Positions 17,057 to 25,823 of a stretch of 64,000 bases of DNA are shown here, piece after piece (position 1 is the stretch's first letter; every line of letters begins with the position of its first letter). The stretch is from Alphaproteobacteria bacterium (GTDB lineage: Bacteria > Myxococcota_A > UBA796 > GCA-2862545): contig JACKER010000010.1 in the NCBI GenBank assembly GCA_020632925.1, positions 1-64,000 of the forward strand, in the 5' to 3' direction. A model generated the notes under the pieces. That model was not told the origin of the DNA and made no database searches. It was given only the letters and a program-made list of their open reading frames with translations. The translations under genes were made by a program, and so were the position numbers.

Positions 17057-18094
17057 TCAGTCAGAGACGATCCGGACCTCGGCCAGATCCAGGACGTGGC
17101 GGACGATGCGCCGTTGCAGGGCACGATCGGCGAGGAGCAGCGCCTGGCCGGGATCCTCGCGGAACGCGCGCGCCGCGACGTCCGGATCGACCCCGGCCCC
17201 CGCGGCCCCCTCCGCGATGAGGACCTCCAGATCCTGCGGTCGGACCTCGATCCCGCTGCGACGCGCGATCGCCGACAGCAGCGCGGCGAGCCGGTACGCC
17301 CGCTCCACCTGCCTGCGGAGGTCGTGCGAGCGCAACCAGGACGCGAGCGTGGCGTGGAGGTCGGCCTCCCCACCGCCGAGCTCGAGGATCACCGCGCCCT
17401 CGTCGCGCGCCCAGTAGCGCCAGATCTGGGCGTCCACGGCCTCGGTGGCGATCGGGATGTCGACACGCCCCAGGAGCTCGTCCAGGGCCGTATGCTCGGC
17501 GGCGGCCACGAGCTCGTCGCTCCGCTCCTCGATCCACTGATCACGGAGCGCCGCCATCAGCCCGTTGAGCGACAGCGTGATGCCGAGCTTGGGGAGCAGC
17601 TGGGGGTCGTCGGCGTCGGGGAGGTCCAGGCGTTCGACCGACCGGACCCGGATCCGGAACACGGCGTGCGCGCCACGGAGCCACGGCGCGGGCCAGTCGT
17701 CTGGGAACACGACGGGCACCTCGAACAGCTCCCCCTCCGTGCGGCCGACCAGCGCCGCCGGGACCTCGGCCACCAGCCAGCCGCCGCCTGCAGTCAGCTC
17801 CACCGGAGCCTGGAAGGTGAACGGCAGGGCCGCGCCCTCCAGGGTGAACACGCCCATCGCGACCATCAGGACGTCGCCGGGCTCGGCGAACTCCCCGACC
17901 GCCAGACGACGCCGTGGGGCCAGGCGCTCGAGGTGCTGCTGGTAGAGCAACTGGAGGGTGTCGGCATCGAGCTCGGGCGGCCCGTGCACGATGACCTGGA
18001 CGCCCTCGAGCGAGGGCGCCTCGATGGCGGGGAGCGTCACCTGGGGCAACGCCTCGGGCGACTTCAGGAAGGCCTGGACCTGGTCGGCGAGCAC
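17057..18094 (-). CDS. Trigger-factor-like protein
   Basis: A 345-aa protein resembling the PPIase plus C-terminal helical parts of trigger factor: a beta-rich section (GDVLMVAMGVFTLEGAALPF, ELFEVPVVFPDDWPAPWLRG, AVFRIRVRSVERLDLPDADD) then long helices including EERSDELVAAAEHTALDELL and IAEGAAGAGVDPDVAARAF. The ribosome-docking N-domain with its GFRxGKxP-type motif is not visible, so it is unlikely to be the housekeeping chaperone. GTG 18094 comes 6 nt after the stop of the large Ala-rich gene, suggesting it serves that protein. The chaperone role is inference. Confidence 0.6.
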   Translation of the reverse strand: MLADQVQAFLKSPEALPQVTLPAIEAPSLEGVQVIVHGPPELDADTLQLLYQQHLERLAPRRRLAVGEFAEPGDVLMVAMGVFTLEGAALPFTFQAPVELTAGGGWLVAEVPAALVGRTEGELFEVPVVFPDDWPAPWLRGAHAVFRIRVRSVERLDLPDADDPQLLPKLGITLSLNGLMAALRDQWIEERSDELVAAAEHTALDELLGRVDIPIATEAVDAQIWRYWARDEGAVILELGGGEADLHATLASWLRSHDLRRQVERAYRLAALLSAIARRSGIEVRPQDLEVLIAEGAAGAGVDPDVAARAFREDPGQALLLADRALQRRIVRHVLDLAEVRIVSD

Positions 18095-18100
18095 GCGGGA

Positions 18101-20140
18101 TCAGCCCCAGATGGACCCGATCAGGCTGGACACCGTCGACACCGCAGCGCCGACCTGCGACACGACCGGGATGTTGGTCGCGGCGGCGATGGACCCGGCG
18201 GCCGTGATCACCGAGGTCACCTTCGACGTGGTGCTCGCCTTGGGGTCCTTCAGTGTGTCGTACGCCGTCTTCGTGTCCAGGGCGGCCACCGCCGCGTTCA
18301 GGCCCGGGACGAAGCGCGCGCCGGCCTTCCCGGCGAGGGTGCCGGAACCCTTCGCGATCTTGCCCGCCATCGCGCCGGCCTTCGCGAGCTTGCTCGTGCC
18401 CGCGGCCGCCTTGGCGCTCGTCGTGGCTGCCTTCGCGGCCGTGCGCTGCGCCGTACGAGCCGCCCCGCGGCCCGTCGCGCCCATCTCCTTCGCCACCGTG
18501 CTGCCGCCGGTGATCTTGTCCATCGCCTTGCCGATGGCCTGCTTGCTCGCCGGTCGATCGGCACCACCGATCGCGCTCTCCGCCGCGGCCTTGGACGCCG
18601 CGTTGAGCATGCCCTTGGACGCGCCGGGCGCAGCCTCCTTGAACGCCGCCTGCGCCGCCTTCTTCGTAGCGACGTAGTCGGCGACCTTGCCTGCTGCCTC
18701 GGTGGTGTCGAGCGTGGTCGACGCGAGCCCGACCGCGGCCTCGGCGTCCTTCTTGTCCCACTTGCCGTTGGCGAGCTCCGCCACCTGGCCGGGCGCGTTC
18801 ATGAGGCCGCCCGCCGCCCCTGCGACCTTGGAGGCGCGACCCAGGTTGGTCGCGTCGCCCGCGCCGGTCAGCAGCTTCGCCGTGTCGATCCCGGTCTTCG
18901 CGAGGCCCGTGACCGCCTTGCCGTCCTCCATGTTCAGCTTGCCGTCGGTGAGCTGGCCGATCTGCCCCGGGATCTTGGCCACGCCGACCAGGGCCGACCC
19001 CACGTCGGTCGCCTTCTCGATGCGCGCCCGGTTCGGGTTGCCGGCGTCGAGATGACCCGCCGACTTGTTGATCGCGGTCAGCCCCTTGTCCAGCGCGTCG
19101 ACCGGCTTGCCGATGGTCTTGTCCACGGCCTTCAGCTTGTCGGAGATGCTGGTGGGAGCCGCGGGGGCCGTCTTGTCGGCGTTGGCCTTGGGCAGCCCCT
19201 GGTCGATGGCCGCGATGTCCTTCGTCAGCGGATCGCCCACGCGCGGTCCGGCGTTGGTCGGCGGTGCGATCTGCGGACCCTGCTGGGGAACCGGAGCCGG
19301 CGCCACGACCACGGGCGGCGCGACCTCGGCCACCGGCGGCGCCACCTCGGCGACGGGCGGAGGCTTCACCTCGGCGACGGGCGGCTTCACCTCGGCCGCC
19401 GGCGGAGGCTTCACCTCAGGCGCGGGCGGCTTCACCTCGGGCGCGGGCGCGCTCGCCTCGGCACCCTGGGCCGCCTCGTCGCCGCCCAGGAGCGACTGGA
19501 CGTCCGAAGCCCCCAACCCGGACAACAGGTCGCGCCCGGCCTGGTGCAGCGCCCCATCCAGCTGGTGCTCGCTCATGCCGGCCATGGCGCCGAAGACGTG
19601 CTCCACGCTGCCGGGGTTGCGCCCCGCCTGCCCGCGGGTGTCGCTGTTCCGCATCCGCGGCGAGATGATGCCCGCGCCAGCGGTGTCGACGTAGTGGCGG
19701 GGCATGCCGGGCTGGGTCCCCGGGATGCCGGAGAGCGGCCCCATCGTCCCGCCGGTCGCCGTCTGGATGCGGTTCATGGCGGCTTCCGGGACCGGACCAC
19801 CGCCCACCAGCGCGCCCAGCGCCTGATCGAGGCCCGGCTGGCCCTCGTCACCGCCCGCCTTCATCGCCACCTGCATGGCGCTGTTGCTGTCGCTACCGAG
19901 GAGCGCCGGGCTCATCCCGGCGTGCGCCATCATCATCTCGGCGGCCAGCGTCGGCGCCAGCGCACCGAGCTCGCTGCCCGTGAGCGCCTGCTGGATTCCC
20001 TGGTTGCCGACCGCGTTCGCCAGGGGCGCGGTCTCGCCGGTCGGAGCCGGTGAAGGCGCGACGGCGCTGGCGTCGGGAGCGTCCTGGACAGGCGCTTGCC
20101 TGCGCCGATCGACGTCGGACTCGGAGAGCTCGTCCTGCAT
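18101..20140 (-). CDS. Large Ala/Pro-rich protein, possible exported effector
   Basis: A 679-aa protein of unknown function. The N-terminus is disordered and contains LANAVGNQGIQQALTGSEL, reminiscent of the GNQAVQ-type motif in proteins linked to extracellular contractile injection systems. A Pro linker with repeated EVKPP/EVAPP units spans about 220-290. The C-terminal 350 residues are Ala/Gly/Lys-rich helices ending in a hydrophobic hairpin (SVITAAGSIAAATNIPVVSQ onwards), which could insert in a membrane. No Sec signal. ATG 20140 follows GAGGTG. A trigger-factor-like gene follows 6 nt downstream. No injection-system genes are in the window, so this is a hypothesis. Confidence 0.6.
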   Translation of the reverse strand: MQDELSESDVDRRRQAPVQDAPDASAVAPSPAPTGETAPLANAVGNQGIQQALTGSELGALAPTLAAEMMMAHAGMSPALLGSDSNSAMQVAMKAGGDEGQPGLDQALGALVGGGPVPEAAMNRIQTATGGTMGPLSGIPGTQPGMPRHYVDTAGAGIISPRMRNSDTRGQAGRNPGSVEHVFGAMAGMSEHQLDGALHQAGRDLLSGLGASDVQSLLGGDEAAQGAEASAPAPEVKPPAPEVKPPPAAEVKPPVAEVKPPPVAEVAPPVAEVAPPVVVAPAPVPQQGPQIAPPTNAGPRVGDPLTKDIAAIDQGLPKANADKTAPAAPTSISDKLKAVDKTIGKPVDALDKGLTAINKSAGHLDAGNPNRARIEKATDVGSALVGVAKIPGQIGQLTDGKLNMEDGKAVTGLAKTGIDTAKLLTGAGDATNLGRASKVAGAAGGLMNAPGQVAELANGKWDKKDAEAAVGLASTTLDTTEAAGKVADYVATKKAAQAAFKEAAPGASKGMLNAASKAAAESAIGGADRPASKQAIGKAMDKITGGSTVAKEMGATGRGAARTAQRTAAKAATTSAKAAAGTSKLAKAGAMAGKIAKGSGTLAGKAGARFVPGLNAAVAALDTKTAYDTLKDPKASTTSKVTSVITAAGSIAAATNIPVVSQVGAAVSTVSSLIGSIWG

Positions 20141-20168
20141 CAAACACCTCAGAGGAGGGAGGCGCTTC

Positions 20169-20174
20169 ATCGTA
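20169..20174 (-). promoter_or_regulatory. -10 box for the Ala/Pro-rich protein gene
   Basis: TACGAT on the minus strand fits TANNNT. Transcription would start near 20162 and leave a leader of about 22 nt carrying the GAGGTG ribosome site before ATG 20140. Confidence 0.35.
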
Positions 20175-20190
20175 GGCGATCGAGGCCCCG

Positions 20191-21159
20191 TCAGTCCAGG
20201 AGCAATCGCAGGGCTGCCCGCCCGGCCTCCGTCCGCTCCCAGTGCCGCAGGTGTCCCCGTCTCGCCGCGGCGCGCGCCGCCTCGATCCGTTGCCCCGCCA
20301 GCACCCCTTCCGGCGAGATCGTGTCCGGGCCCGTCAGGCCGGCGCGGTGGCCCAGGACCGCGGCCCAGTCGTCCGGACCGAGATCGTCGCGGAGCCCGAG
20401 GATCCGCTCCCCATCAGGGCCGACGGGGATGCGGAGGAACGGCCGGGGGTCGTCGAGAGAACGCAGGATCGCGTCGGCCACGAGCTCCGGCGGCTGCGGC
20501 GGCTCGAGGACCTCGGTCTTTCGCTCGCCCCACATCGGGCGGAGCGCGTCGTACGGAGATCCCGGCGGAGGCGGGGGGCTCTCGGCGGCAGCTCGGGCCA
20601 GGAAGCCCGTGTCGAACGAGCCCGGCTCGATCACCCGTACGGTGACGCCCAGCGTGCAGGTCTCCTGGAAGAGCGCCTCGGACATCGCCTCGACCGCGTG
20701 CTTGGTCGCGGCGTAGAACCCGGACTCCGGGAACACGGTGCGCCCCGCGACGCTCGAGAGCTGGACGACGCAGCCGGCGGACGCGCGGATCAGGGGCAGG
20801 AACGCCCTCGTGACCCGCGCGACCCCCACGACGTTGACCTCGAGCAGGTCCTGGAAGCGCGCGAGATCGACCTCCTCCTGCGCGCCGAACATCGCGTACC
20901 CGGCGTTGTTGACGAGAACGTCGAGCCCACCTCCGCCGGTCCGTCGCACCCGGTCCAGCGCCCGCGCCACGTCTCCGTCGTCGCGCACGTCCACCCGGCA
21001 GATCTCCACCCTCCCGGGCGCCAGCGCCTTCAGCTCCTCGGTCCATGGTCCGAGCTGCTCGTCCGTGGCGACCAGCGTGTGTCCGCCCCCCAGCCAGCGC
21101 CGCGAGAGCGCGAGGCCGAAGCCCGAGCCCGCCCCGGTGATCAGCGCGCGGCGGCTCAC
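20191..21159 (-). CDS. Short-chain dehydrogenase/reductase
   Basis: A 322-aa classical SDR using NAD(P)H. Visible motifs: the TGAGSGFG cofactor loop (8-15), the NNAG motif (84-87), catalytic Ser135/136, and YAATK with Tyr149 and Lys153. It has a C-terminal extension of about 60 residues after the Rossmann core. GTG 21159 overlaps the stop of the FHA-GGDEF gene (GTGA), so the two are co-translated, an odd pairing. Substrate unknown. Confidence 0.88.
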   Translation of the reverse strand: MSRRALITGAGSGFGLALSRRWLGGGHTLVATDEQLGPWTEELKALAPGRVEICRVDVRDDGDVARALDRVRRTGGGGLDVLVNNAGYAMFGAQEEVDLARFQDLLEVNVVGVARVTRAFLPLIRASAGCVVQLSSVAGRTVFPESGFYAATKHAVEAMSEALFQETCTLGVTVRVIEPGSFDTGFLARAAAESPPPPPGSPYDALRPMWGERKTEVLEPPQPPELVADAILRSLDDPRPFLRIPVGPDGERILGLRDDLGPDDWAAVLGHRAGLTGPDTISPEGVLAGQRIEAARAAARRGHLRHWERTEAGRAALRLLLD

Positions 21160-22040
21160 GTGGACACCCGGTTCCGTCCGCCGGCCTTCGCGCGGTACAG
21201 CGCGTGGTCCGCTGCCGCCACCGCCGCCGCCGCCGCCTCGTCCCCGACGCGGTGCACCCCGATCGAAATCGTCGCACCGACCGCGATCCCGTCGATCTCG
21301 ACGCGGATGGCCTCGACCGTCCCGCGGATCGACTCCGCGGTGCTCGCGGCCGCTTCCACCGACTGGCCCGGGAGGTACGCGCAGAACTCGTCGCCCCCGA
21401 AGCGGCAGGCCTCCCCGCGTCCGCCCAGCAGCCGCCCGATCGCCTGGCCCACGGCGGCGATCAGCGCAGCGCCGTACCGGTGGCCGTGGGTGTCGTTGAC
21501 GGCCTTCACGCCGTCGAGATCCATCATCAACACGCTCACGACGGCCCCCGACCTCCCGGCGGCCAGCAACGCCTGCTCCAACAGGTTGTCGAAGCGGTGC
21601 TTCGCGTGGAGCCCGGTCAGTGGATCGGTCCCTGCCAGCCGGGCCATCCGATCCAGCCACGCGGCCTCGGTCTCGTCGACGAGGGTGTACTTCACGACGG
21701 TGGAGCCGATCTGGATGCGGTCCCCATCCACCAGCGGCGTCCGACGCTCGAGGCGGTGCCCGTTGAGCGAGGTGCCGTTGGTGCTCCCGAGGTCCTCGGC
21801 GAACGTGGTGCCGTCCTCGACGAACACGCGCGCATGGCGCCGGCTGGCCCGTCCGTCCCGCAGCTCGAGCCCGCCCGGGATGCGCCCCAGCACGACCTCC
21901 TCGCCCACCAGCACGTGCGTCCCCACGTCGGCGGCCTCTCCGGCGATCACGACCAGAGAGCCCGTTCGGACCTCGGACCGCTCCCGGAGCTCCACCCCGT
22001 AGAGGGTGTCGGCCATCGACCGCTCGTCACCACCCGCCAT
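21156..22040 (-). CDS. FHA-GGDEF diguanylate cyclase
   Basis: A 294-aa protein with an N-terminal FHA domain (about 45-115; LGRIPG, ASRRHARVFVED, DLGSTNGTSLNG) and a C-terminal GGDEF domain with intact RFGGDEF (213-219) and LDGVKAVNDTHGH. It should make cyclic di-GMP when the FHA domain binds a phospho-Thr partner. No RxxD inhibitory site precedes GGDEF, so product feedback is unlikely. Several Ser/Thr kinases in the window could supply the phosphate; that link is inference. ATG 22040 has AAGGA upstream; ATG 22016 is an alternative. Confidence 0.88.
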   Translation of the reverse strand: MAGGDERSMADTLYGVELRERSEVRTGSLVVIAGEAADVGTHVLVGEEVVLGRIPGGLELRDGRASRRHARVFVEDGTTFAEDLGSTNGTSLNGHRLERRTPLVDGDRIQIGSTVVKYTLVDETEAAWLDRMARLAGTDPLTGLHAKHRFDNLLEQALLAAGRSGAVVSVLMMDLDGVKAVNDTHGHRYGAALIAAVGQAIGRLLGGRGEACRFGGDEFCAYLPGQSVEAAASTAESIRGTVEAIRVEIDGIAVGATISIGVHRVGDEAAAAAVAAADHALYRAKAGGRNRVST

Positions 22041-22084
22041 GGCGTCCTTCGTACCACGGCGCCCGTTCGTGAGAGGATCCGCGC

Positions 22085-22522
22085 GTGCGTCGCTCGCCCC
22101 CTCGCCCCAAGACCCTGCTGCGCGGCCTGCTCCACCCCGCCTACGGTCCGTTGGTTCGCGGCGCCGTCCACGGGCACGGCACGGACGCGGTGCGCGGGCT
22201 GTTCCTCGTCGACACGGGCGCCAGCATGTCCGCGGTCGACAAGGAGGTCGCGCGGGGGTTGGATCTGCCGTCGCACGGGGCGGCGGTCTGGCGGGCCGTC
22301 ACCGACCTCGGCGAGTCGCACACCGCTCCGCTGCGCCGTGGCTTCCTGCAGCTCGGCGAGGACGCGAGGCACTGGGAGCTGGACCTGATCGAGGCCGCCA
22401 ACCTCCGACACCGCGTAGAGGGGTACCAGGTGGTCGCCCTCCTGGGCTGGGACTTCCTGGACCAGTGTCGCCTGACGGTCGACGGGCCCTCGCGGACGTT
22501 CAGCCTGGAGCTACCGGGCTGA
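22085..22522 (+). CDS. Retropepsin-like aspartic protease
   Basis: A 145-aa protein with the retroviral-type aspartyl protease pattern: FLVDTGASMSAV (Asp43-Thr-Gly) and a later LLGWDFL that matches the second hydrophobic-Gly signature. Such proteins act as dimers because each chain supplies one Asp. No signal peptide or membrane segment, so likely cytoplasmic. GTG 22085 has AGAGG 8 nt upstream. Divergent from the FHA-GGDEF gene with a short gap. Substrate unknown. Confidence 0.72.
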   Translation: MRRSPPRPKTLLRGLLHPAYGPLVRGAVHGHGTDAVRGLFLVDTGASMSAVDKEVARGLDLPSHGAAVWRAVTDLGESHTAPLRRGFLQLGEDARHWELDLIEAANLRHRVEGYQVVALLGWDFLDQCRLTVDGPSRTFSLELPG

Positions 22523-22525
22523 CGC

Positions 22526-22867
22526 TCAGCGGCAGGGACTCGTCGAGGCTCGGCAGGGGTCGCTGCCGAGGGTGTACCCCTCGAGGGCGAAGGCGAGCAG
22601 GTCGGCCACGTCCTGGTCGTCGACCACGTCCTCCTGGCCCGACATGTCGCCCTGGCCGTACAGGACGACATCGACGAACGCTGCCTCGTCGGCCGGCACC
22701 GCCAGCGCGGGACCGCTGCCACCCTCCCCGAAGGAGCCGTGGCAGCTCGCGCACCGCGCCGCCCACACCGTCTGACCAGCGGCGGCGTCACCGTCGAGCG
22801 CGAGGATGTCCTCGACCCGACCCGAGCCACCGCAAGCGGCGAGGAGGAGCGCGGGCGCGAAGCGCAT
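22526..22867 (-). CDS. Lipoprotein cytochrome c
   Basis: A 113-aa lipoprotein (LLLAACGG lipobox, Cys12) with one haem site CASCH and a likely Met ligand in GQGDMSGQ. It is a small class I-like periplasmic cytochrome c anchored by lipid. Its ATG overlaps the stop of the paralogous cytochrome upstream (TGATG), so they form a two-gene unit. An extra C-terminal Cys pair (CRASTSPC) may form a disulfide. The electron partner is not evident. Confidence 0.85.
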   Translation of the reverse strand: MRFAPALLLAACGGSGRVEDILALDGDAAAGQTVWAARCASCHGSFGEGGSGPALAVPADEAAFVDVVLYGQGDMSGQEDVVDDQDVADLLAFALEGYTLGSDPCRASTSPCR

Positions 22868-23184
22868 CAGAGGGACTCGGTCACGTACGCGACGACGTCG
22901 GCGATCTCCTGGTCGGAGAGCACGCCGTCGAACGCGGTCATCCCATCGGCGCCGTCCAGCACGTAGCCCGCGACCTCGTCGGCCTCGGACTCACCCGTGA
23001 TGTCGGGGCCGGTGCCGCCGGTGCCGTCCGCGCCGTGGCAGACCGCGCAGTTGCTCGCGAACACGCTCTCGCCGGCCGCGGCATCGCCCGTCAGGGCCAT
23101 GATGTCGTCCACGCGGGAACCGCCACCGTCGTCGCCACCACAACCCACGAGCAGCGCGAGCGCCGCCACCATCACACCACGCAT
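22867..23184 (-). CDS. Lipoprotein cytochrome c
   Basis: A 105-aa lipoprotein (LLVGCGG lipobox) with haem motif CAVCH and Met ligand context DGADGMTAFDG; similar in order and length to the cytochrome that follows, so a tandem duplication. ATG 23184 follows GGAGGG with 4-nt spacing, chosen over an upstream in-frame ATG that lacks a signal sequence. Predicted to carry electrons at the membrane surface in the periplasm. Confidence 0.85.
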   Translation of the reverse strand: MRGVMVAALALLVGCGGDDGGGSRVDDIMALTGDAAAGESVFASNCAVCHGADGTGGTGPDITGESEADEVAGYVLDGADGMTAFDGVLSDQEIADVVAYVTESL

Positions 23185-23250
23185 CGTCCCTCCAAGATCG
23201 GACCCCACCAGGTACCCGGTGAGGCGGGCGACCCGCAACCCTCCGGGCGC

Positions 23251-25320
23251 TCAGCGATCCTGCTGTACGCCTGCAAACCGGAATCCGGTCCCCTCCGGCG
23301 TCCACGTCAGGATCACGTCGCCGAGGGCGGTGGACACGACCAGCTCCAGATCCTCCCGCTTCAGCGCGAGGTCGTCGAAGTTCTGCACGCCGTCGAAGGT
23401 CAGGACGATCCGGTCGTTCTCGAGCTTGTTCTGCTCGGCCACCAGCGTCTTGTCGCCATACTTCAGGCGGAAGACCGGGTGGAGCACGGCGAGCTCCCGC
23501 GGCAGCTCGATCGTCAGCCCGTCCTTGCCGTACTTGGACTCCACCTCCACCTTCGAGCTCGTGGAGAGCCCGGACAGCGCGCGGTCGAAGGTGTTGGTGA
23601 ACGGTGCGGGGCTGGTGGGGGCGACCTCGGGCCGCAGCCCCGCGCGGGCGGCGTCGCGCGCCTTGCGGAACTCCTCGGCCTCCGAGAGCTTGAAGGCGTC
23701 CGTGTCGACCCAGGAGACCGCCTCGTCGGCGATCAGGATCGCGCGGTGCTCGACGATGTCGTCGATCGTCTTCGGGGCGCCGGCGACATCGGGGAGCTGG
23801 GCGTCGAGGGTCCCGAACGACGTCTGGTCGTGCGCGACGACGGCGGGCACGGTGGCGGGGGCCGGCACCGCCACGTACTGCCCCGGGAACTGGTCCGTGA
23901 GGTGGAGCGCGAGGACGAGCGTCGCGTTGTGCAGCGTTCGGTCGGAGCGGTTGTCGATCGCGAGCTGCAGGCCGCCTCCGAGCATGGGGCGGGACACCTG
24001 CAGGTCGAGCCAGGCGTCGTCCGGGAAGATCTTGCGGAAGTCGGCGCCCAGCAGGTCCTGGCAGAACGTGATGTCGCTGATCACGAAGTCCCACTGCTGC
24101 TGCGAGCGGCGGCGCGCGAAGTGGTCGAGGACCTTGGCCTTGCCCTCCTCGAAGCGACCCTCGGAGAAGTGCAGGCGCGCGAGCTGCAGGTCGGGGCTGA
24201 AGTACCCGGCCCCGAGCATGGTCGACTCGTACAGCTCCGTGATGAAGCCGCCCTCCCGCGACTTCTCGAGGAAGCCGCGCATCTGGTACGGGTCGAGCAT
24301 GTCCGTGAGCGCCTCGGACTGCTTCGGGTAGTAGGCGGCGGCCTGCTGCAGGTCGAGACGGGCGGCGGCCCCGTTCCCGACGCGGGACTCGAGCACGCCC
24401 AGCAGCAACAGCGCGGGAGCCGTCTGATCCGGATGCTCCTGCATCGTCTCGTCCAGCAGGGCGCGGGCCTCGGCGTACCGGTCGTCGCTCCCCTGCTCGA
24501 TGATCGCCATCGCAGCGAGGAGGTGTGCCTCACGCTCCTTCGGCGCCTGCTGGATCGCGAGCTTCGCACTCTGCTCGGCGGCGACCCAGTCCCCGGACCA
24601 GGCGGCGAGGTAGGCACGGTCACGGAGCACGGACAGTCGGTCCCACTCGTCGACGTACTTCCAGTAGACGTCGGCGTAGTTGACGAGCGCGTCGAAGAGC
24701 TGCTTGTCGAGGGCGTCCACGTCCCGCTGGAGCTGCTTGCGGTCGGCCTGTTGCTGCTTGAGGTCGTCCCACAGCCGGCGCGCCTGCTCGTGGTCCACCT
24801 CGACCTGCCCCGCCGGGTTCACCATGTTGACCTTGCCGGAGACGCTGACCACGGACAGCGTGGCGATCAGCATCTCGCTGGTCATCTCCCAGACCGCCTT
24901 CTGGTCCTCGAGCTCGGTCTGCTTCGCGTACAGCGGCTGGAGCACGTCGAGGATCTCGGCGCGGGCGGCGAGCACCTCGGGCGCCACGTCGCGGTAGTCC
25001 TGGCGGGCGATGGAGCGCAGCCACCCCTCGAGATCGTCCTGCTCGGCCAGCGCCCGGTCCAGGCCGTGGATGACGCGGATCGTCTCGTCGATGTCGTACG
25101 CCTTCTCGGGCGGCGGCGCGAGCTTGTCGACCGCGGGCTGGAACACCTGCTCGGCGTGCTCCTTCTGGCGCCGCTGCGCGCGCTCTCGCTCGGCCACGCC
25201 GCTCTGGTGCCACCACAACGCAGCCCCACCGACGGCGATCAGCCCCAGCAGTCCCAGCGTGCCGCAGCCCATCGCCAGTCGGCGCGGCAACGTCGACGTC
25301 GCCCTGGTCGCTTCCTCCAC
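23251..25320 (-). CDS. Single-pass membrane protein with TPR-like repeats, unknown function
   Basis: A 689-aa protein: short cytoplasmic N-terminus, one membrane helix (MGCGTLGLLGLIAVGGAALWW), then a long charged coiled segment (ARRLWDDLKQQQADRKQLQRD) and TPR-like helices (WSGDWVAAEQSAKLAIQQAPKE; YAEARALLDETMQEHPDQTA; EGRFEEGKAKVLDHF). The C-terminal third is beta-rich and includes ALGDVILTWTPEGTGF. GTG 25320 is chosen because GGGAGG lies just upstream; TACGCT further up may be its -10. It precedes the two cytochromes on the same strand, but a shared role is unproven. Family not recognised. Confidence 0.6.
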   Translation of the reverse strand: MEEATRATSTLPRRLAMGCGTLGLLGLIAVGGAALWWHQSGVAERERAQRRQKEHAEQVFQPAVDKLAPPPEKAYDIDETIRVIHGLDRALAEQDDLEGWLRSIARQDYRDVAPEVLAARAEILDVLQPLYAKQTELEDQKAVWEMTSEMLIATLSVVSVSGKVNMVNPAGQVEVDHEQARRLWDDLKQQQADRKQLQRDVDALDKQLFDALVNYADVYWKYVDEWDRLSVLRDRAYLAAWSGDWVAAEQSAKLAIQQAPKEREAHLLAAMAIIEQGSDDRYAEARALLDETMQEHPDQTAPALLLLGVLESRVGNGAAARLDLQQAAAYYPKQSEALTDMLDPYQMRGFLEKSREGGFITELYESTMLGAGYFSPDLQLARLHFSEGRFEEGKAKVLDHFARRRSQQQWDFVISDITFCQDLLGADFRKIFPDDAWLDLQVSRPMLGGGLQLAIDNRSDRTLHNATLVLALHLTDQFPGQYVAVPAPATVPAVVAHDQTSFGTLDAQLPDVAGAPKTIDDIVEHRAILIADEAVSWVDTDAFKLSEAEEFRKARDAARAGLRPEVAPTSPAPFTNTFDRALSGLSTSSKVEVESKYGKDGLTIELPRELAVLHPVFRLKYGDKTLVAEQNKLENDRIVLTFDGVQNFDDLALKREDLELVVSTALGDVILTWTPEGTGFRFAGVQQDR

Positions 25321-25372
25321 TCGTCCTCCCGCGTCTGCCGAGCGTACGCACGACGGGGACGCGACCTTTCTG

Positions 25373-25783
25373 TCAGCGGACTGTCCGAATGGACTTGAGG
25401 CCCTCGAGGTGCTTGGAGAGCACGTGCAGCGGCACACCCAGCGCCTCCGCCCCCTCCCGCAACACCAGCAACTCCGCCTGCACCAGCTCCCCGTCGGCCA
25501 TGCAGGTCCGATGGAAGACCGTCACCAGGTCGAGCTTCTCCTCCAGCGTCAGCTGGTTCGGTAGCTCGCGCATGGCCTCGGTGTACGCGTCCTTGAACGT
25601 GGCGGTGAACTCACCGTGGCCGTCGATGAAGCCGTAGGACCGGAGCTGGTCGTCCGGGAAGGCCTGCGCGAGGAGCTTGAGCTCGCCGAAGTCGACGATG
25701 CCGTCCGCGTCCACGATGAGCCTCGCCACGAACATGGCGAAGGCCACCCGCCACCGATCCACCTGCGCTCGATCCGACGCCAT
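25373..25783 (-). CDS. TerB-like protein
   Basis: A 136-aa all-helical protein matching the TerB/tellurite-resistance B-like fold: FAMFVARLIVDADGIVDFGEL and the later FHRTCMADGELVQAELLVLR carry the paired acidic DADG/ADGE motifs typical of the family, which may bind metal. Cytoplasmic. ATG 25783 follows GGGAGG at 5-nt spacing, with TATGCT as a likely -10 further upstream. No other ter genes are near, so tellurite resistance should not be assumed. Confidence 0.7.
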   Translation of the reverse strand: MASDRAQVDRWRVAFAMFVARLIVDADGIVDFGELKLLAQAFPDDQLRSYGFIDGHGEFTATFKDAYTEAMRELPNQLTLEEKLDLVTVFHRTCMADGELVQAELLVLREGAEALGVPLHVLSKHLEGLKSIRTVR

Positions 25784-25823
25784 CCCGCCTCCCGCCGCGA
25801 AGCATAGCCCTTCGGCGGGCAGT

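Noticed and set aside
17096..20053. A 985-codon plus-strand frame opposite the trigger-factor-like and Ala/Pro-rich genes
   Set aside because: Composed of Arg/His/Gly-rich noise; the minus-strand genes have ribosome sites and coupled starts.
25373..25783. Tellurite resistance locus
   Set aside because: Only a TerB-like fold is present; no other ter genes are near, so the phenotype is not supported.
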